From Sulfoacidibacillus ferrooxidans (GTDB taxonomy: Bacteria > Bacillota > Bacilli > Alicyclobacillales > SLC66): a stretch of 64,000 bases of DNA. The stretch is from contig NZ_JALBUF010000001.1 in assembly GCF_022606465.1 (NCBI RefSeq), forward strand, positions 1-64,000. Reading direction: 5' to 3'. The notes under the pieces were generated by a model. The model worked only from the letters and a program-made list of their open reading frames with translations. It was not told the origin of the DNA and did not search any database. This document shows, in pieces, positions 45,876 to 53,836 of the stretch. Position 1 is the first letter of the stretch. Each line of letters begins with the position of its first letter. Both the position numbers and the translations under genes were made by a program.

Positions 45876-46442
45876 TTATAACTGAACGATCAGCATGTAC
45901 TGATCCTCATTGGGTTCCCACTCGTCAATATGTACAGCATGTAATGTCTGGAGCTGTTCAAGAAGATCCTCTTTCGCCAGCCGTTCAGAAACAGGAGGCC
46001 CATAAGAAGTAGGCTTTTTCTCCCATTCAATAATCCCGATTCTGCCACCTGCTTTTGTAATGCGTTTTAACTCTGCAAGCGCATTCGGAAGCCGCTCGAC
46101 TTCATGAAGAACCAAAGCGCATAATGTACAATCGACTAAGCCTGCATCTAAAGGAATCTCGTCCGCACTACCTAGTACCGTTTTTACATTGTGTAACTCT
46201 AATTGAGCTGCGCGCTCCTTAAGTGCAATAAGCATCTCTGGTTGCACATCAACGCCATAGACAGTAGCTTGTGATCTTTTTGCAGCTGGCAACGCAAAAT
46301 AGCCAGGTCCTACACCCACATCAGCAAAGGAAGTTTCTTGCGTGTGCCCGATGCGATCTAAAATTTGCTCTGTCGGCAACATTTTTTGCCGTTCTGGTGA
46401 AAGTAATCGTTCTAAATGTGCAGGATTAAATCTGTGTCCCAT
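45876..46442 (-). CDS. class I SAM-dependent methyltransferase
   Basis: A 188-residue methyltransferase beginning MGHRFNPAHLERLLSPERQKMLPTE. The SAM site FADVGVGPGYFALPAA (about 39-54), the acidic motif VYGVDVQPEML and LGSADEIPL are present, so the fold is complete. This form is common in Bacillota with no assigned substrate. It is the last gene of the CstR/rhodanese series; the link to persulfide or metal stress is by position only. Confidence 0.85.
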   Translation of the reverse strand: MGHRFNPAHLERLLSPERQKMLPTEQILDRIGHTQETSFADVGVGPGYFALPAAKRSQATVYGVDVQPEMLIALKERAAQLELHNVKTVLGSADEIPLDAGLVDCTLCALVLHEVERLPNALAELKRITKAGGRIGIIEWEKKPTSYGPPVSERLAKEDLLEQLQTLHAVHIDEWEPNEDQYMLIVQL

Positions 46443-46493
46443 CTAATTTCCCCCAAATCATAAAATCATACGGTGTTTGCACCGATCAGTGCT

Positions 46494-46781
46494 CTACGTA
46501 GTCTTCATCAACGCTCGAATAGCTTCTTCAATGGCTTCAGTAGACGGTTGTCCACTAGTCACTTCTTCCCGTATGCAACGCTCCATGTTGGTTGCAATCA
46601 CATACATTTGCACTCGTTCTACCCCAGCGCGAATGGCAGAAAGTTGAGTCATGACATCGCGACACCCTTGCTCACGCTCCATCATATTCAAAACCCCGCG
46701 CAATTGTCCTTCTATGCGCCGTAATCGATTCTTGATTGGCTTTGGATAGGTCGTGCTATTATTCAAGGTATCGCTCTCCAT
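46494..46781 (-). CDS. CsoR/CstR-family repressor, CstR-like (copy 1)
   Basis: A 95-residue DUF156 four-helix regulator. IKNRLRRIEGQLRGVLNMM is the family signature. Cys40 (in EQGCRDV) and Cys69 (in NMERC) are spaced 29 apart as in CsoR, but the copper-ligand His four residues before the second Cys is Asn65. Two Cys without His is the pattern of CstR, the persulfide sensor. It likely represses the rhodanese operon. A second, similar copy lies just upstream. Confidence 0.85.
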   Translation of the reverse strand: MESDTLNNSTTYPKPIKNRLRRIEGQLRGVLNMMEREQGCRDVMTQLSAIRAGVERVQMYVIATNMERCIREEVTSGQPSTEAIEEAIRALMKTT

Positions 46782-46852
46782 TCAACTCGCTCTCCTTTTT
46801 GTTTACTCCATATGAATTATACGCTGATTTTGCGCACTTAGGGAGTGCGAAA

Positions 46853-46934
46853 CAAAAAAACTCCTAAAAGAAGGTGCATAGTTAGATCAGGATGTCTCAT
46901 ATCCTTCTCTACATTACACTTTCTATAGGAGTTA
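46853..46934 (-). terminator. structured intergenic RNA between the two CstR genes
   Basis: Outer arms AACTCCTA and TAGGAGTT (46859-46866 and 46927-46934) end in T7 on the minus strand, with inner pairings (AGAAGG/CCTTCT and AGGAT/ATCCT) between. It has the features of a branched terminator after the upper CstR gene, or of a regulated leader for the lower one. Confidence 0.5.
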
Positions 46935-46966
46935 AGAAACACTTGAAATATAATCGTGCTGATCCA

Positions 46967-47257
46967 CTAGCGACTGCGCATCAATGCCTCTATCGCTAGC
47001 CGAATGACTTCATCAGCTGGAGCACCTTCATCCATTTCTTGGCGAATACAGCGCTCCATATTTGCACCAACGATATACATTAGTACGCGATCGACAGCAG
47101 TTCGAACAGCAGTCAATTGCGTAATCACATCTTGACAGCCGCGTTCGCTTTCCATCATACCGAGAACACCACGCACTTGGCCTTCTATGCGACGCAAACG
47201 ATTTTTGATGTCTGCTGGATATTCCATCTCCTCGTTAAAACGTTGCATGTCGTCCAT
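46967..47257 (-). CDS. CsoR/CstR-family repressor, CstR-like (copy 2)
   Basis: 96 residues of the same family (IKNRLRRIEGQVRGVLGMM), with Cys41 and Cys70 and Asn66 replacing the copper-binding His, again a CstR pattern. It is clearly homologous to copy 1 but differs at many positions, so the duplication is not recent. It follows the membrane rhodanese gene. The two paralogues may sense different thiol species or form mixed tetramers; this is inference. Confidence 0.85.
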   Translation of the reverse strand: MDDMQRFNEEMEYPADIKNRLRRIEGQVRGVLGMMESERGCQDVITQLTAVRTAVDRVLMYIVGANMERCIRQEMDEGAPADEVIRLAIEALMRSR

Positions 47258-47298
47258 AGGTCACTCCACCTCTTCGCGCTTGCCCCTTTAATCTTCCG

Positions 47299-47685
47299 TT
47301 ATTTTTTAATAGGACCATGCCATGCGCTAATGCCGCCGGACACATTGATCACATTTACATATCCTGCTTTTTTTAATATGTTAGCTGCCTGCATACTGCG
47401 ATGGCCACTGCGACACATCACATACACTTCGTGATCCTTAGGTACTTCACTGAGGCGGCTAGACAACTGACTTAACGGGAGATTTTTCATGCCAGCCACA
47501 TGTCCACCTCTATATTCTCCCGGCTCCCGCACATCAAGAAAACTCTTCCCGTTTTTGGATTTCATCGCTTCTTCCAGTTGACTAGCAGGAATCGATCGCA
47601 CACCCGCTCCTCCCCTGCGTTTCATGGCAGTATATACAATCAAAAAAACAATGACGGCTAAAATAATAAGGGTTGTTGAATGCAT
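47299..47685 (-). CDS. membrane-anchored rhodanese-like protein
   Basis: 128 residues: an N-terminal helix (STTLIILAVIVFLIVYTAM, about 3-21), a basic linker and one rhodanese domain (FLDVREPGEYRGGHVAGMKNLPL). The active-site loop MCRSGHRSMQAA carries the catalytic Cys that forms the persulfide. It is tethered at the membrane, probably on the cytoplasmic side given the following basic residues. The ATG at 47685 follows GGGGAT; the reading can extend 24 codons without a better site. Confidence 0.88.
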   Translation of the reverse strand: MHSTTLIILAVIVFLIVYTAMKRRGGAGVRSIPASQLEEAMKSKNGKSFLDVREPGEYRGGHVAGMKNLPLSQLSSRLSEVPKDHEVYVMCRSGHRSMQAANILKKAGYVNVINVSGGISAWHGPIKK

Positions 47686-47775
47686 ATGTCTATCCCCATT
47701 CATATACTCAAATACAGCAGAGGCCTCGCCCAATAAAAGAAGACAAGGCCATCTCATACAACGTCATCAAAATCT

Positions 47776-48066
47776 TTAACTAGAAAGTCCTCCCACTAAA
47801 GATCGTACATTGGTAAATCCACGTTGTTGTAAAATCGTGCAAGCTTGTGAACTGCGATTACCTGATTTGCATACGACTACAATCTCATCATGTGGTTCTA
47901 TCTCATGTAATCGATAGGGCAATTCGTCTAGAGGAATGAGTACAGATCCTTCGATATGACCTTCTCTATACTCTGATATCTCACGTACATCAATCACCTT
48001 CACCTTATCGTGAGCATACAATTTACTTTTCAATTCAGGAAATGTAATTGTCGTGCGCGTAGCCAC
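47776..48066 (-). CDS. single-domain rhodanese-like protein
   Basis: A 96-residue rhodanese: VIDVREISEYREGHIEGSVLIPL, active-site loop VCKSGNRSSQA with Cys, and a short C-terminal GG end. A cytoplasmic sulfur carrier/transferase candidate. It lies between the UGA-containing thioredoxin-fold gene and the membrane rhodanese in one minus-strand series. Confidence 0.9.
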   Translation of the reverse strand: MATRTTITFPELKSKLYAHDKVKVIDVREISEYREGHIEGSVLIPLDELPYRLHEIEPHDEIVVVCKSGNRSSQACTILQQRGFTNVRSLVGGLSS

Positions 48067-48083
48067 TATGTGCGATCTCCTCT

Positions 48084-48728
48084 CTAATCAATTGTTTGTA
48101 AGATTTTCTCCAAAAATGCCGTTTCAGGAACTGCACCTTCCATACTTCCCGTATCATTGATCACTGTCTTCGGAACTCCATATACGTCAAATCGCTCAGA
48201 AAGTTCCGGGAACTCCGAGGCTTCAACCATATCTCCGACCACTTGATCACTAACAAATGCTGCCATATGCGCAAGCCGCACCGCGGCTGGACAGTAAGGT
48301 CAGGTAGGAGTTACAAAAACCTGAAGATGTACCTTTTGTTTCAAATTCTTAAGTACTTCCACCGTCTTTTCAGTGAGCGATGTTTTTCCGGTCGACACCA
48401 TCATAATATCTTCAATCAGCGTAGAGAATTCGTACCCTGATGGAATTCCATAAAACCGAATGCCATAATCTTTGTCTTGATCATCAAGCAGTACAATCGC
48501 TGGAATTTTTGTGATGCCATACTTTCTAACCGCAACTTCATCTGTATGGTAGTTGTAAATTTCTACATCAATGTGCGGTGACAACGCAGCCACTTCTGTA
48601 ACTAATTCTTTTGTTTGTGCACAATACGGGCAATCCATAGCAGCTTCAAACAAGACCATGCGAACTTTACCAGTCAGTGCCTGAAAGTGAGATGAAATGG
48701 CTTCTTGATCTTTCTTGCCTATTAGCAT
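48084..48728 (-). CDS. two-domain thioredoxin-fold oxidoreductase with in-frame UGA (candidate selenoprotein)
   Basis: Two thioredoxin/glutaredoxin-like domains, as in the 215-230-residue protein disulfide oxidoreductase (PDO-like) family. Domain 1 has CPYC at 33-36 and a cis-Pro in GITKIPAIV. Domain 2 should open with CPYC as well, but its first codon is TGA (48300-48302, codon 143), giving UPYC after VTPT. The frame continues without another stop through AAVRLAHMAAFV, cis-Pro YGVPKTVIND and a TAA-type end at 48084, 214 residues in all. A GC hairpin follows the TGA at the distance of a bacterial SECIS. The start ATG at 48728 follows GGGGGG; GTG 48734 is the alternative. If Sec is not made, translation stops at residue 142. 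Set between rhodanese genes, it is likely a thiol/persulfide reductase. A nonsense mutation is the alternative. Confidence 0.75.
48274..48288 (-). promoter_or_regulatory. SECIS-like hairpin after the in-frame UGA
   Basis: On the transcript, 11 bases after UGA, AGCCGC pairs with GCGGCU around the triloop GGU. Stem length (6 bp), a G in the first loop position and 17 bases from UGA to loop fit the published bacterial SECIS description. E. coli fdhF has the same 11-base gap between UGA and its minimal SECIS, although its bulged U is not obvious here. Confidence 0.6.
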
Positions 48729-48842
48729 ACGCACACCCCCCTAATTCAACAACATCATCACATATGAGAAACCCACGCGTAGCCTTATAACCTGCTGCGC
48801 GTGGATCAACGTCACACTGCCATTATTGCAACAGTGTAAAAC

Positions 48843-49148
48843 TTAAATAACATCGCCGTCCCAACCGGACATGCCACCCATAAGATTATAGATATTTTTA
48901 AAGCCCGCGCTTTGCAAAAAGTTGCAAGCAGAAGAGCTACGACCGCCACTCAAACATACGATCACTGCTTCTGAATTCTTATCGATCTCACCATGACGCT
49001 CTTGCAATTGACCAAGGGGTATCGAAATCGCGCCAGGAATATGTCCCGAATTATACTCATATGGTTCACGCACATCAATAATCTGTAAATTTTTATTCTC
49101 TTTTAAGCGTTCTTTTACATCAATCGGCATCCACTGCGGCACTGCCAT
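48843..49148 (-). CDS. single-domain rhodanese-like protein, operon head
   Basis: 101 residues: IIDVREPYEYNSGHIPGAISIPLGQL and active-site loop VCLSGGRSSSA with the catalytic Cys, ending GGMSGWDGDVI. It is the first gene after a consensus promoter whose spacer is a CstR-type palindrome. This is the usual setting of CstR-controlled sulfurtransferases. Confidence 0.92.
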   Translation of the reverse strand: MAVPQWMPIDVKERLKENKNLQIIDVREPYEYNSGHIPGAISIPLGQLQERHGEIDKNSEAVIVCLSGGRSSSACNFLQSAGFKNIYNLMGGMSGWDGDVI

Positions 49149-49203
49149 ATCAAAATCCCTCCTGCATTCTTAGGTCGTCAACACTTAGCCTGCTGACACC
49201 GTT

Positions 49204-49231
49204 ATTATATACCCTATAGGGTATATGTCAA
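49204..49231 (-). promoter_or_regulatory. consensus promoter with embedded CstR-type operator
   Basis: On the minus strand TTGACA (49226-49231), a 16-base spacer and TATAAT (49204-49209), both exact consensus. The spacer region is the perfect 20-base palindrome ATATACCCTATAGGGTATAT (49207-49226). A bound repressor would cover the whole promoter. It drives the rhodanese operon. Confidence 0.85.
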
Positions 49232-49617
49232 GCGTCTATACCTGGATTTTGAGACTCCCACTCGCGGTACATCTCTACAAATAAATCAAGACCCCGCTTA
49301 CGCGCTAGAATGTCCTCATGCCACTGATTTAATTCATGTCTTCCTGCGTCAGTTAGGCTATATACGCGTCTGGGTGCCCCACCATCTGGAGTATCCCATG
49401 TAGAAAGAAGAAGTTTATGTTCCTCCATATCCCGCAAAATACGGTAAATCCCACCGCTATCAATGGTCCAATCAGGTAATAATTCACTCAGCTCTGCCAT
49501 GAGTGCTCCACCGTGTCCTTTATGTTTTGCGATCAATAGTAAAAGGAATGCTGGTAGGTGCTTGCCTGTTTGACGTTTTTGTTTCGAATCTGCCGATAAG
49601 CTCTCCGTAAAGGTCAC
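49228..49617 (-). CDS. PadR-family transcriptional regulator
   Basis: A 129-residue PadR protein: winged helix KHLPAFLLLLIAKHKGHGGALMAEL, GGIYRILRDMEEHKLL, PRRVYSLTDAGRHEL, and a C-terminal dimerisation helix. The GTG at 49617 overlaps the stop of the efflux gene (GTGA), so it is translationally coupled. It likely represses the pump operon and responds to pump substrates. Its 3' end overlaps the -35 of the rhodanese promoter by four bases. Confidence 0.88.
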   Translation of the reverse strand: MTFTESLSADSKQKRQTGKHLPAFLLLLIAKHKGHGGALMAELSELLPDWTIDSGGIYRILRDMEEHKLLLSTWDTPDGGAPRRVYSLTDAGRHELNQWHEDILARKRGLDLFVEMYREWESQNPGIDA

Positions 49618-51056
49618 TCTCCTTTTATCATAGTTAATTCTTGTGCTATTTTGTGCCGCAAAAAATGCGGTAATACTACGAGTACGATCGCTATAATGGC
49701 AATTCCTGTAGCGACCCAAAATGCAAAATCAAAAGCAGAAGTAAAGACGTGACTAGGAACTAATCTCATGGCAACATCATGTCCACGGCTGTGACTTCCG
49801 AACATTTCAATGCCAAGCGATAGAGCAAGAGCCGCAGAAGTAACACCAAGTGAACGACCAAAATTGCGTTCGGAGGCAATCAACCCTCCCACGATCCCCG
49901 TTAACTCCGCATCTGCTCGATTAAAAATTTCTGCGTTATTTGGAGAGCTAAACATGCCAGCTGCGATTCCTTGCAGTGTCATTGCTCCAATCGCAAATAA
50001 AATGCTTGTATGCGCACCGAGTCGAGTAAATAAAAGATCCGCTGCGACAAACAACACCATCCCCACAGTTGCCGGGCCAATCGTGCCATACCGATCGCTA
50101 AAATAGCCGCCTATTGGCGAAACGATAAGCATTGCAACACTTTGCGGTACCATCAGTAATCCAATCTCCCATACGGGTACATGCAATATTTCCTGCAAAT
50201 AAAGAGGCATTAAAAAGGCCGGGAATAACATGAGAATCCAATATAAAAGACCTGCACCCATCGCTGCACTAAACAGCGGACGACGAAAGACGGATAAAAC
50301 AACCAATGGTTCTTCGCGACGTAATTCGACGCGAATAAAAGCATATAACAACGCCACCGAGGCTATCGCAAGTATTCCATCTTTTAAGGATACTGCAGAA
50401 TGTGACAGATCTGCAAACAGCGTTAAAAAAACTACAACAAAGGCTGCGAATAATCCCCCGCCTAAAGTATCAAATCGCCGTCGCAAAGGTTTACCTGGAA
50501 ATTTGGGCACATAGCGTAACACGCCAATGATTCCTATGATCCCAACTGGTACATTGACAAAGAAAATGCTTGGCCATCCAAACCACGCGATCAATAGCCC
50601 ACCCAAAATAGGCCCCATGAGCGTTCCACCTGCAACTACGCTCCCAATCGTGCCAAGCGCTCTACCGCGCATATCTTCTGGAAACATAAGCGTGACAATC
50701 GACATGACATTGGCTTGCATAATCGAACCCCCAATGCCTTGCACCCCGCGCGCCGCAACCAGTTCCCAAAAATGCTGTGATAATCCACACGCAAGTGAGC
50801 TCACGATAAAGATGGCGAGACCAATTGCAAAAATACGCCGCCGCCCCAATACATCAGCTAACTTGGCAACAATCGGGAGAATGGCTGTAATCACTAGAAG
50901 ATACATAGTCACAACCCACTGCAATGATGCAACACCTAGATGAAATTGATGCGCTAAAGTAGGCAAAGCAACATTGACAATACTGCTATCCACATTGACC
51001 ATAAAAGTCGATGTTGTTACAAAGGCAAATGCGAGCCATAACTGTCGTTTCGTCAT
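49614..51056 (-). CDS. DHA2-family (EmrB/QacA) multidrug efflux transporter
   Basis: A 480-residue MFS transporter with 14 predicted helices. Motif D1/A signatures are visible: FMVNVDSSIVNVALPTL, LADVLGRRRIF, and the motif C region GSVVAGGTLMGPILGGLL. It exports drugs in exchange for protons. The ATG at 51056 follows AGGAGG. It forms a two-gene unit with the PadR regulator. Confidence 0.9.
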   Translation of the reverse strand: MTKRQLWLAFAFVTTSTFMVNVDSSIVNVALPTLAHQFHLGVASLQWVVTMYLLVITAILPIVAKLADVLGRRRIFAIGLAIFIVSSLACGLSQHFWELVAARGVQGIGGSIMQANVMSIVTLMFPEDMRGRALGTIGSVVAGGTLMGPILGGLLIAWFGWPSIFFVNVPVGIIGIIGVLRYVPKFPGKPLRRRFDTLGGGLFAAFVVVFLTLFADLSHSAVSLKDGILAIASVALLYAFIRVELRREEPLVVLSVFRRPLFSAAMGAGLLYWILMLFPAFLMPLYLQEILHVPVWEIGLLMVPQSVAMLIVSPIGGYFSDRYGTIGPATVGMVLFVAADLLFTRLGAHTSILFAIGAMTLQGIAAGMFSSPNNAEIFNRADAELTGIVGGLIASERNFGRSLGVTSAALALSLGIEMFGSHSRGHDVAMRLVPSHVFTSAFDFAFWVATGIAIIAIVLVVLPHFLRHKIAQELTMIKGE

Positions 51057-51208
51057 ACGATTCCTCCTACCATTACAGATTATCACATTATACTGTATTA
51101 GTCATTATATCATTCAGTAAACAATCTCATAAAAGTCAGAGACGACTAGTCGATCTTCTGCATATCATAATGACCATATAAGGGCAAGTAAAGAGGGGTC
51201 GAATACAT

Positions 51209-51649
51209 GTGAAGAAACTTTCAAAACTCCGCTGGGTACCCATGATTGTCAAAGCATATATCGATGCGCGAACTCAGACATTGTTAGAAAATGAAAAACG
51301 GATACAAACAGAACCAGTCACGATGCCCCATCTTACAGAAAGCATCACTAATTCTAACCATCATCCAACAACGCCTTTACTTGCACCGCTTCCAGCGACT
51401 CGGAAAAAAAGAGCTCGTTCTACTACTCAGCATTCGCAAGTTCTTTCAACTGTCACTCCAAAATCTAAAGGTTCATATGATCTTTTATATAAAGAACTGT
51501 TAGAAGCCAAACGAAAAATCCATCATTTAGAGTCTCTCCATCGTGAAATCGGTCACGTTCAAAGTGACCTTGACCACCGGTTATTAGAAATTGCAGGTCA
51601 CCTTCGTAAACATACCACAAAACACCATTCCACTAAACGTCATCGTTAA
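51209..51649 (+). CDS. hypothetical basic coiled-coil protein
   Basis: 146 residues with GTG start. A basic N-terminus (KKLSKLRWVPMIVKAYIDARTQ), a Thr/Pro-rich linker, then a heptad-like helix (LLYKELLEAKRKIHHLESLHREI) and a His/Lys-rich tail ending HHSTKRHR. GAGGGG lies ten bases upstream. It may bind nucleic acid or spore components; no family is recognised. A strong terminator follows. Confidence 0.6.
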   Translation: MKKLSKLRWVPMIVKAYIDARTQTLLENEKRIQTEPVTMPHLTESITNSNHHPTTPLLAPLPATRKKRARSTTQHSQVLSTVTPKSKGSYDLLYKELLEAKRKIHHLESLHREIGHVQSDLDHRLLEIAGHLRKHTTKHHSTKRHR

Positions 51650-51682
51650 TATTATTACTAAGCAAGATCAACTTCCCCTCAT

Positions 51683-51713
51683 AAAAAAAGGGGGCATATG
51701 CGCCCCTTTTTAT
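51683..51713. terminator. bidirectional terminator
   Basis: AAAAAAGGGGGC / GCGCCCCTTTTT with a 4-base ATAT centre. It lies between convergent genes. Confidence 0.9.
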
Positions 51714-51998
51714 TTATCCGTATACATAATGCCACATACGCCAGTGATGATTCGGGTTTTGCGGATTTAAACGCTGTGCTGCTAACCATTGAATGGCTCC
51801 TGCTCGTTGTGCAGGAGTAATCGATACCCCGAGCACACCACATAAATGATCTACTAGGCCAGCACATCCATCCGGTGTTGCCACCGCATCTGGTGGTAGT
51901 GCGCGCAAACAACTATGCACGCGCCGCCAGTATACTGGATTCGCCATTTTTGCACGAAAAACATGAAGCAACCGCGGATCAAGTGTGTTCATGTACAT
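51714..51998 (-). CDS. hypothetical protein (94 aa)
   Basis: MYMNTLDPRLLHVFRAKMANPVYWRRVHSC begins a helical, Cys/Trp/Arg-containing protein that ends HHWRMWHYVYG. AAGGAGGTGA is directly upstream of the ATG at 51998, so an ATG two codons on is equally possible. The pattern PPDAVATPDGCAGLVDHLCG is not a known motif to me. No neighbour indicates a role. Confidence 0.6.
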   Translation of the reverse strand: MYMNTLDPRLLHVFRAKMANPVYWRRVHSCLRALPPDAVATPDGCAGLVDHLCGVLGVSITPAQRAGAIQWLAAQRLNPQNPNHHWRMWHYVYG

Positions 51999-52088
51999 TG
52001 TCACCTCCTTGATTACACTTCTTATCAAGATGACTTCGTGACCAATCAATACCCAGTCACGTATCACAATAAGTTCATCTACTATTTA

Positions 52089-52208
52089 CTACGCTACTGG
52101 AACTGTCTGACATACCTCACGATAAGCCGGTACTAATAGGAAAAATAGTACAAAGATAATAAGGAAAACAACTGCCCACTGTGTATACGCTCCAAATACC
52201 CCGTACAT
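52089..52208 (-). CDS. small membrane protein (39 aa), YjcZ/SscA-like
   Basis: MYGVFGAYTQWA is followed by one strongly hydrophobic helix VVFLIIFVLFFLLVPAY and a short tail. GAGGGGGA six bases before the ATG supports translation. Size and composition resemble the small YjcZ-type sporulation proteins of Bacillales, but similarity is limited to the helix and the Tyr/Gly-rich start. Confidence 0.55.
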   Translation of the reverse strand: MYGVFGAYTQWAVVFLIIFVLFFLLVPAYREVCQTVPVA

Positions 52209-52507
52209 TGAACATCCCCCTCTCTCAGTTAGCCATACTTCAACGTATGAACCAGCGCTGCTATCCTCAAATGACACACACCTATAAAATAGCCTATTTT
52301 TTACATTTATTATCGTTCTTGTTGCCACGCTAAAACCACAGTCATCGTATTGCATATTTAATCTAATTTAAGTATATTTATTCTGTATGAATGCTTTTCA
52401 ATATAAATCACACAATCAAATTGCTGGTTTTTGCATACGATACGATGACATCCACCCTCACAGGGTGTATCCTTGCACAAACGCACGATGACGAGAGGGG
52501 CTTATCA

Positions 52508-53812
52508 ATGCAACTGTATGGAACCAGTAAAATAACAGAAAATGGAGAGCTATCCATTGGAGGTTGTCCAGTATCACAACTTACAGAAACGTATGGCACA
52601 CCTCTCTATGTTTACGATGAGGATTTTATTAGAGAACAAATGCGTGCATATAAAAGACCTTTTGAACGCGCTCATCTACCTCATCGGATTGCTTATGCAT
52701 GTAAAGCATTTTGCACAATAGGCATGTGTCAACTAGCTGATTCGGAAGGTCTATGGCTTGATATTGTCTCTGAAGGAGAATTATATACTGCGATACGCGC
52801 CGGAATTCATCCAAGCCATATGTGCATGAACGGCAATAATAAGAGTGACCATGAGTTGCGCTATGCAGTTGAAGTTGGCGTCGGGCTGATTGTTGTTGAT
52901 AATTTTTATGAAATTGATCTTCTGGCCTCTATTTTGCATGAGCAAAACCGCTCTATGGATATTCTCTTGCGTGTAGCACCGGGCGTAGAGGCTCATACAC
53001 ACGAGTTTATTTCTACAGGACAACAAGATTCTAAATTTGGATTTGATTTAAAAAGTGGTCAAGTACAACAAGCAGTTAAACAAGTAAAAGAACATAAAGA
53101 ATTACAACTTGTGGGCCTTCATTCGCATATTGGATCGCAAATTTTTGATGTGGAAGGATTCCGACTAGCTGCCCACAGACTTGCGGAACAATATGCGTGG
53201 CTCTTGCAAAACTACGAGTTGCATTTGCATGTGCTCAATTTAGGTGGAGGGCTTGGTGTACGATATACAGAAGAAGATACCCCCACTCCCATTGAAACGC
53301 TTACAGAAGAGTTAATTGCAGTTACAAAAGAAGCTTTTTTGACACATGGTATGGATTTACCACTGCTCATGCTAGAACCTGGACGTAGCATCGTTGCGCA
53401 AGCAGGAACCACACTCTACACAGTGGGAAGCCGCAAAGAAATCCCCCACGTTCGCACCTATGTCGCAGTCGATGGGGGCATGACAGATAACCCTCGTCTC
53501 GCTCTATATGGAGCAAAGTATGAAGCGGCATTAGCTATGCGCATGCATGAACAACCAACAGAAAGCATTGCAATCGCAGGAAAATGCTGTGAAAGTGGAG
53601 ATATGCTAATCTGGGATGCACCTTTACCACAATCACACCCCGGAGATCTGCTCGCTATTACCTGTACCGGTGCCTACAATTATTCGATGGCAAGTCACTA
53701 TAATCGCATCCCAAACCCTGCAGCCATCCTTGTCAAAGACGGCACAGCACGTACTATAGTCAAAAGAGAGACAGTAGAAGACCTATGTCGTTTCGATGTT
53801 CGTTTAGAATGA
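52508..53812 (+). CDS. lysA: diaminopimelate decarboxylase
   Basis: A PLP-dependent, alanine-racemase-fold decarboxylase that makes lysine from meso-DAP. PLP Lys66 in RIAYACKAF, the glycine loop LNLGGGLGVRY, EPGRSIVAQAGTTLY, and the dimer-interface Cys in GKCCESGDML are all present. 434 residues; the ATG at 52508 follows AGAGGGG. No lysine riboswitch was seen in the 300 bases upstream, only a small CACCCT/AGGGTG hairpin (about 52452-52466). Monocistronic. Confidence 0.94.
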   Translation: MQLYGTSKITENGELSIGGCPVSQLTETYGTPLYVYDEDFIREQMRAYKRPFERAHLPHRIAYACKAFCTIGMCQLADSEGLWLDIVSEGELYTAIRAGIHPSHMCMNGNNKSDHELRYAVEVGVGLIVVDNFYEIDLLASILHEQNRSMDILLRVAPGVEAHTHEFISTGQQDSKFGFDLKSGQVQQAVKQVKEHKELQLVGLHSHIGSQIFDVEGFRLAAHRLAEQYAWLLQNYELHLHVLNLGGGLGVRYTEEDTPTPIETLTEELIAVTKEAFLTHGMDLPLLMLEPGRSIVAQAGTTLYTVGSRKEIPHVRTYVAVDGGMTDNPRLALYGAKYEAALAMRMHEQPTESIAIAGKCCESGDMLIWDAPLPQSHPGDLLAITCTGAYNYSMASHYNRIPNPAAILVKDGTARTIVKRETVEDLCRFDVRLE

Positions 53813-53836
53813 TCGATGAGCATCAACTACATACAC

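Noticed and set aside
46494-47257. Copper-sensing CsoR regulators
   Set aside because: Both copies have Asn where the copper-ligand His should be, and no copper ATPase or chaperone is nearby; CstR-type thiol sensing fits better.
48084-48281. A separate 65-residue gene starting at GTG 48281
   Set aside because: It has no ribosome-binding site, begins inside the second thioredoxin domain and would lack the active site. It is better read as the continuation of the 48728 frame through the UGA.
52209-52507. Lysine riboswitch upstream of lysA
   Set aside because: No L-box core or long multi-helix leader seen, only one short hairpin.
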